Assembly: GCA_947172415.1 (NCBI GenBank)
Contig: OX359194.1
Coordinates: 3,100,001-3,164,000, forward strand
Direction: 5' to 3'
Source of the DNA: Chondrosia reniformis
Lineage: Eukaryota > Porifera > Demospongiae > Chondrillida > Chondrillidae
DNA: 64,000 nucleotides
Shown: in pieces, positions 49,901-58,900 of the stretch
Position numbering within the stretch: position 1 is the first letter of the stretch
Layout of the letters: every line of letters begins with the position of its first letter
Made by a program: the position numbers and the translations under genes
The notes under the pieces: generated by a model
What the model saw: the letters and a program-made list of their open reading frames with translations, nothing else
Told to the model about the DNA's origin: nothing
The model's database searches: none

Positions 49901-52900
49901 ATCTACTGCAACAACATATATACCTACATATATATGTCCACTAACAATGCTTTTAAGTTAGTAAGTTAACCTGACAATTATTTTATCATGGAAGGAGCAA
50001 TGTATTTTCAAATAGGTGAAGACTTCAGGAATCCATATCTTGAGAGGATACACTGGCCATACTAATTCAGTAAAAAATACAGTGCAAGCTGCTATGTTAT
50101 TTCGAATCTCTAGGGACAACAGAAACAATCCAAATTATCCGGTAATTTGAATTATCAGAAATTTAATTTAAGCTTTTTAAAAATAACAAATAGACTTGTT
50201 TATGATTATTAACGTTTAAGTTGTAAAATCTGTAATTGTAGTGCAATATGAAATGATACAAAACTGTATAGTTTGAAGCCTAAATTGAATACTCTGGATA
50301 AAAGTATTATGCACACTATATGTGTTAATTTGACAAGTGATTTACTAAACTGAGTCTTTTATATGTTCAAAAGTCAAATGATAATGCAACCAAGATAATT
50401 CGAGCTTATTACAATTTTACATTGAAAAGCTCTACATTCTACATGGTCTATTATATATCTGGTGTAAGCTATTTACATAGTATCTCTGGTAAGAAGTAAT
50501 GTATTGGCTGCATACAGGGAGAAAATGTTCAAATCAAGCGATTTCAAATTAATTGGGCTGCATTTATGTATATAAAACTTAAGCTTGTAACTTCACCTCT
50601 GGCAACTTTCATACTGTAGGGTCCTTGAACTCCAGCACCTAGGACTTCAGCTGCTACCCAAACATAGTAGGTGGTATTTGATAAAAGTTGGGTCAATGTA
50701 GTTGATGCATCTGTGATTCCTGATCTCTTCATAGCATCAGATGATGGATCTGTTTCATTGCTGCTGTCAGTTGAATACCTAACAACATATAATATCTTTT
50801 TTACATTATTATACTTTGAAATAGTTAAGGCAGTCCATGAAACATTCACAGATGTTCCACTTTTACATGTTTTGACACCTTGGACTTGAGGTGGTAGAGG
50901 TATTGTAGTTACTGCAGGTGGAGTTTCTGCAAGAAATTAAAATTCCTTAGATTATCATTCCCATGAAGTGTGGACATGTAACTATAAATATAGCTTGAGA
51001 GTATTATTTAAAATCTGCATTAGAATTATCTAAAAGTCTTCAATGTGAAGATTTTTAAATTGTACTACTGGAAATTTTGGTGGGAAGAATATTTGGCGTC
51101 TTTGGACTGATTTAAATATTGGCGGTTTTAATTTCTTGAAGTAACAATGGAGTGACATCAAGATCCATGAGGGCAGTAATGAACAATGGAGATTGCCGTC
51201 TTCCATTGAAAATTAATGATATTCATTGTGTAACATGATTTATGTCACAATGGATTATATTACTATGCAATAATATTGATGGATCAAAATTTTGGCAATT
51301 TGGGTGAAAATCACTAAGTCGCCAAAATAAATTCTCTGCCAATATTTCCCGCTGTATATACTGTAAATACATACATAATCACTGGAAGTATTACGCCAAA
51401 CCATTCAGCCAAGTAACTGCAGTCTAATCTTGGCTGGGGGACCAAGTCCAATACATTAAATTGGCAACCAGTGATCGCCTCCCAGTCATCCATATACGCA
51501 TTATTGAAATATGGTTGACAATTAAACAGAGTACCAATAGGATGCATGTACTTCAATAATGATACGAAACCATAAACATTGTTTCATTGCTGATTTACAG
51601 GTGATAATTGGTTTTGCATTACTATAATACGGTATATATATATAATAGCCACTTACTTCTACCTATATATAAGGAGAAATAATGCACACTCAACTAATAG
51701 GTATTCGTAGCACCAAATAGAAACTATATACAGACCCTCTGGTAAAACCCTTCATATATGCACACTAATATGATTACTGTTTCACTCACCTAATACTACA
51801 GGATAAGTATAAGATCCATTTTCATTACATGTGTATCCTCTTGCATGAGTTGTATTGAATGATGAAATAAATATTATTCCATTTGTAGCATTTAGTTCTC
51901 CGGAAGTGGAAGTTACTGCAGTCCCATTAGTGTACCAGTTCTTAGGTGTACCAGTCCGGTTGCATACCAACTTTACAGGTTGACTGAGGGTAGGTGTTAT
52001 AGTGATCGGAATAGTTGCATTATCAGTCTTTCCAACTGTTATTGTATTAATTGCTGATGGATTAACTGGATGATATAAACATACATTGACAGGATTACAG
52101 CATAAAAATTCAATATCAATTATACATACGTCTAGAAAATGACCTTTCCATATATAACAGTGTGATACAACAAATTATTTCAGGACATTGAGTCCATAGA
52201 CCTACATATATACGTATACATGCATATACTATCAGTTTACATCAAGCCATAGGAGGGATAATCACAATGACTTACCAAGTACCACAGGATATGTTGTCTT
52301 TGTCTGAGTATCATTTTTAGAAGATGCTAAACAAGTGTATGTTCCAGCATAACTTGGAACAAATGAAGTAAAAGCCAGCTTCCTTGTAACACCACTCAAT
52401 GTACTTATCTCACATGAAGTGTTCATTACTTCACTTCCTGTAATGTACCATTGCTTAAACCTTGAACCATTATCACACTGCAGCTCTACTGATTGACCAA
52501 TACTAGGTGTTATAGTAATGGTAGTAAATTGATTACTAGAATTGCCAACTGTAATAGTAGTTGCTTGAGATGTATTTGTTTGCATTGAATGACAAATGGT
52601 AAGTGTTGGAGTGATGGTAGAAATGTAATCTGTAAGATTCCCAACTGTAATAGTAGTTACTTGAGATGAAGTATCTTGTGCTGATTGACCAATGGTAGGC
52701 GTTGGAGTGATGGTAGAAATATGATCTATAAGATTCCCAACTGTAATAGTAGTTACTTGAGATGAAGTATCTTGTGCTGATTGACCAATGGTAGGCGTTG
52801 GAGTGATGGTAGAAATGTGATCTGTAAGATTCCCAACTGTCGCAGTAGTTGCTTGAGATGCTGTGTTTTGTACAGATTGACCAATGCTAGGTATTACAGT

Positions 52901-55900
52901 GATGTTAGCCATTTGATTAGTTACATTCCCAACTGTTGCAGTAGTTATTTGAGATGAAGTCTTTTGAATTGATTGACCAAAGGTTGGAGTGATTATATCC
53001 ATTTGATTAGTTACATTCCCAAATGTCATAGTTGTTCCTTGAGATAAAGTTTTTTGCAACTGAGTATCATCATGGGAAGTGGCTTTAAGTGCATGTGGAG
53101 GGAGAGGGAAATTATATATATAAACACAGGAAACAAGTATATACACATGATCTTTATGTGTATATGTATGTATGCCTAAATGAGTCACATGTGTAAGTGA
53201 AACATGATACTGCAAGCTTTTGCCTCAGATATGACAGGAGTTGCCCCTATAGTTTGTGATGTATATATGTGACAATTAGAGAAGTTGACATTTTTGTATT
53301 GCTTTTTTGAAATTATATATTAATTTGCAAATTTTAATGTGAGAACTACGTATGTATATATACGTATATATTATAATAGATTGCATTTTTGATTGCCTAG
53401 AAACCCATAAGTGCCAGCTGCATCTTATTGTTTATATAGTAACTCTATTTTTCCAACTTAACTGTAGCTCTTTTTGATTGACATTTATATTTAACTCTTT
53501 GCGGTTTGCGTTTTTCACTTTCGCTAGCCCCTTGCGGTTTTTAGGCCAAAAAAGTGGCTCAAACGTCAATATTAATTTCTTTTCCAACTTTGAAATATCC
53601 ATTGATTTTCAACCCCTTTTTTCCAGGGGTATGGGGACTAAACTCTGACAATAACCAAACATTCTGACCCATTTAACTTGTACATTTCAGATCCTTATAT
53701 ATAAAGCTGCATGGGAAACCACATAGGCTTCACGGCTTATATATCTCAAAGTAGTCCATTTGTATTAGAATTTTTGAAATTCACATATTGAGAAGTTTAT
53801 AAAAGAATATAAAATCTATGTTATAATTAGTTTAATTAGAGTTCAATATGATCCTCCGTAAACCATAGGAGTTACATTGCTATACCATAGTGAATATATA
53901 AAATTACTTTTCAAATAACAAACATAACACTGTATCTAGTCTGATCGACACCATTACTCCACATGCTAGACCACTGACACTCCAGTCACATTAGGCAAGA
54001 CTGGGTTAATAAAGGGGAGTGGTTGTAGAGTTGGGGTATTATCTACCATATATTACAAAAAAACTCGTATAAGATCTAGAGTTGCTAATTTTGAGTATAC
54101 ATATATACGTACAACTTGTAAAGTTATATATACTGTAAGTGAATCAGTCATTGACATTCATTTTCTTTGTTAAAGATAAGCAAATCTCACACTCGTCTTC
54201 TTGATATATTGATCCTGAGCTGCCCAAATGAATGGCAAAGGACTACGTATACGTATATTCTTATATCTAAAATAGTTAGCTAGGGATATGTGTATTAGAA
54301 GAAAATTTCAAACAGGTTTGGAGGCTTAAATTTTATTATTAAAGTTATACGTATACTTATTATAAACATTGTATATGACATATCAATATATATATTATAA
54401 CTTTACCATTAACTCTCATACTGTAATTTCCTTGAACTCCAGCACCTAGGATTTCAGCTGCTACCCAAACATAGTAGGTGGTATTTGATAAAAATTGAGT
54501 CAATGTTACAGTAGTTGATGTATTTGTGATTCCTGATCTCTTCATAGCATCAGATGGTGGATCTGTTTCATTACCGTGATTAATTGAATACCTCATAACA
54601 TATAATATCTTACATGTTATCTTATTATATTTTTGAGATTCCACTTTATCCCATGTAACAGTCAAGGATGTTTCATTTTTCCATGCTTTGACACCTTCGA
54701 CTTGGGATGGTGGAGATATTACAGATATAGCAGGTGGTGTTTCTGCAAAGACATAAATTTAGATTATTCCAGGTAGCATGGACAATTCATCTAATAAGAT
54801 AATGCATACAGGGATATCATTATAATATAAGATGCTACGTTTTAGATGCACCACACAACCATTATTTAAAAGTCGCAGGAGCCCCAAGGAGTAATAGCAT
54901 TTATATATAAGAGTAAAGATCTTAAGTGACACTAAAGTGGTACTAAATATACAGTGTGTTCCTTTCACTCTTCCTACACTTTTTACTTTAATTATTCCAA
55001 AGGGAGTCTAATTAATGCATGGTTTCAGTGTATACATATAAAAAGATTTAACCACTTAATATTATACATACGTATGTATGTACATAGTTATACCAGTTTC
55101 ATTCATTATACATACGTACATAATATATTGTAAAGGTAAAATGAATCTTGTCCCAGCTAATATCATATTAACTTTAATAAGACTGGTCTTTTATGTATAT
55201 ACACGGCCTTGGCTCTATTTTTCTTATTTATTATAATTGAAAAGTTTGCTATATATATACGTATGCACGCCTTTGTATTACCAAAGAGGCCTAGAGTTTA
55301 TAGATCCCTCTACCTATACACATTAGACTATATATATATGTTATTGCTTCACTCACCTAGTAATACAGGATAAGTATGAGGTGAACTGCCATTTACACTA
55401 CATGTGTATCCTCTAGCATGAGTTGTATTGAATGATGGAATAAGTATTATTCCATTTGTAGCATTTAGTTCTCCGGAGGTGGGAGTTACTAAAGTCCCAT
55501 TAGTGTACCAGTTCTCAGTTCTATTACATACCAACTTTACAGGTTGACTGAGGGTAGGTGTTATAGTGATTGGAGTAGTTGCATTATCAGCCCTTCCAAC
55601 TGTTATTGTGTTAATTGCTGATGGGTTAACTACATAATACCAATAGTATCAAAACTATATATGTAAAGTAAATTTGACTACAACTAGAATAAAGTATCTA
55701 AAGTAATGATCCATAAGTAATGATTTAATACATGTAAATGCATGTGCTGTTATATAATATATTGACAACAATACGAATTAGCTGAATCTGATAACAGCCA
55801 GGCTTAGATTATAACAACAAATAGGAATACAAATTATAAGAGCTATGTATATGTATTTAATTTTTGAGAATTATAATATCTCAATATAAATTATACAGGA

Positions 55901-58900
55901 GCTCGAGCCTTTCAGCTAATGAGACCCTACCTTGTATCATGACTTAAAGCAGAAATTCACAGCTCAACTGTTTATTCAACTTAAACGAAAAATAATAGTA
56001 ATTTATGCATAGTTCCAATTTTATTACTGTAAGCTTTTGCCATTTACGTACATGACAAACATGTTCCATAATATATGTATATGATCTTGTACATATGCAT
56101 CAAAGCAGAGTAAATATTTAAGGCTGTTATCAAACTTTATTTTAGCTGTAATACACAAATGTAGGGCCATAGTACACTAAACTAAATATTATTTGAACTG
56201 TACAAAAATTAGCCTGTTCAAATTATATTATAATTGTATAACTTGAATATGTTATTCTAATATTCAGATACACAAATAGATTCGGTAGTAGTGCAATCCA
56301 AACTGACACATCAAACCACACATACATATATATACAAGTAAATAAAAAACATTTACAAAAATGATGTTAGAAGTAGGAATGGTAGTGTTCACTAATACAT
56401 CTGCAAAAAGTATCGAAACAAGACACTGATTATATGATAAGGCTAATCATACAGAAGTTGCATATATACTGAAATTTAAGTAACTTAACCATACACTTCT
56501 GTGTTTGGGCGCACCATTCCTACTTAAGGTTAGTGCGCCCAAACACAAAAGTGTATGGTTAAGTTACTTAAATTTCAGTATATATGCAACTTCTGTACGA
56601 TTAGCCTTATCATATAATCAGTGTCTTGTTTCGATACTTTTTGCAGATGTATTAGTGAACACTGCCATTACTACTTCTAACATCATTTTTGTAAATGTTT
56701 TTTATTTACTTGTATTCCCCCTTTTTTCTTCTTAATATTACTTGTTTTAAATTGATTTTTAGGTTTTCTTGGCGAAGATCTCAAAATAACGTCTTAGACA
56801 AGAGAAATATGCCGAAAACCATGATCTCTTAATTAAAAAATGGCGTCCGAAACGACCACAATTTTCGCTCTTCACAATTAACATGCTTATTGTAGAGCGC
56901 ATTCAGATTTAGGGCTGTCTATTCCCTAGTTCCGAAATATTTATGACGATTTATAACTAGTACGTGCCCGCATAAGTTCGCATATTAGCGCTAGTCTATT
57001 CAATAAAAGAAGAAGAAGAAGAAGAAAAAAATGAATTTTGGAAGTGGGTCTATTCCTAGTTAGCCGCTTTTTGAACGCTATAGAGCGTGTAGAGCGTCGA
57101 AACATGTTTTGGCATTTAGGAAAGCGTGCATTAATCGCTGCAAATAACCGAATATAACCGAAAATCGCTTCGTTGGCGATTTATGAGGTGTTGATTGCTA
57201 ATACATTGGATAGGGCGGCCATTTTTTTTTCCGGCCATTCCTATTTAGAGAGTACTACCGTACTCTCTGATAAGATAACTTACCAAGTACCACAGGGTAG
57301 GTTGTCTTTGTCTGAGTATCACCAGTAGTAGATGCCAAACAAGTGTAAGTACCAGCATGACTTGGAGTGAATGAAGAGAAAGCCAATATCCTAGTAGGAC
57401 CACTTCTTGTACTTACATCACATGGAGTGGGCATTACTTCACTTCCTGTAGTGTACCATTGCTTAAACCTTGTACCATTATCACACCGCAGCTCTACTGA
57501 TTGACCAATGCTAGGTGTTACAGTGATGGTACCAGTTTGATTATTCGGATTCCCAATTGTAATAGTAATTGATTGCAATTGAAAATTTGATACTGTTTTT
57601 TTTACTAAAAAAACAATAAACAAGCTAATCACTATATACATGATATTGGCTGAAAAATTATGTATGTATTATATGTATATAATAATTAAAATTTAATGTT
57701 TTCTATGTAAAAGCTTTAATTGAATTTCTTTTCCAACTTCAAAGTATACATTGATTTTAAATTCTGAACATGCACCCCATTGCTAAACTAAAATATCCCA
57801 AAGCCTGACTTAAATGAGCCAGGAAACTGAATAAGTTATACCCCTTATATTTTAATATAATTGATATTAGGTTCTGTCCATATAGAAAGTTAGTTTCTTT
57901 TTGACTTCAAATAGACATTAAACTTTTAAATAATCAATAAATTTGGATTTTTTTGATTGCACTTAGAAGTACATATTTCTGAATCATTGGTTACTAATAA
58001 GGCATACATATTATACAGCCTCAGGGAAATTAGAAAGGAAATATATAGCAAAATGGCCATACAGATGGGACATGCAGTTGTTCTTCTCATGCATGATTCA
58101 AAAAATATACGTATGTACAGGAGAATCTGGTTAATTGGGATGATGTACGTATATAAAACTTAAGCTTGTAACTTCACCTCTGGCAACTTTCATACTGTAG
58201 GGTCCTTGAACACCAGCACCTAGGATTTCTCCTGCTATCCAAACATAGTAAGTGGTATTTGATTGAATTCCATTCAGTACAATTGATGCATCTGTAATTC
58301 CTGATCTCTTCGTAGCATTAGATGGTGGATCTGTTTCATTTCCACTAATAATTGAATACCTAACAACATATAATATCTTATATCTTATATTATTATGCTC
58401 TGGATTAGCTAAGGCAATCCATGAAACAGTCAAGGATGTTCCATTTTGACATGTTTTGACACCTCGGACTTGAGGTGGCGGAGGTATTGTAGTTACTGCA
58501 GGTGGAGTTTCTGTAAGAAATTAAAATCATGTATCACTTTGTAATTAGATTAAAATAAGAAAAACTTTGATATTGTAAATATACATATATGACTGTATGC
58601 AGCCATGCATTACCAACAAGGGCCTAGATATACGTATATTTGCATAAGGATAATAGTATGGTTATTTCTTCACTCACCTAGTACTACAGGATAAGTATGA
58701 GGTGAACTGTCATTTACACTACATGTGTATCCTCTAGCATGAGTTGTGTTGAATGATGAAATAAATATTATTCCATTTGTAACATTTAGTTCTCTGGGAG
58801 TGGGAGTTACTGAAGTCCCATTGGTGTACCAGTTCTTAGGTGTACCAGTTCTGTTACATACCAACTTTACAGGTTGACTGAGGGTAGGTGTTATAGTGAT

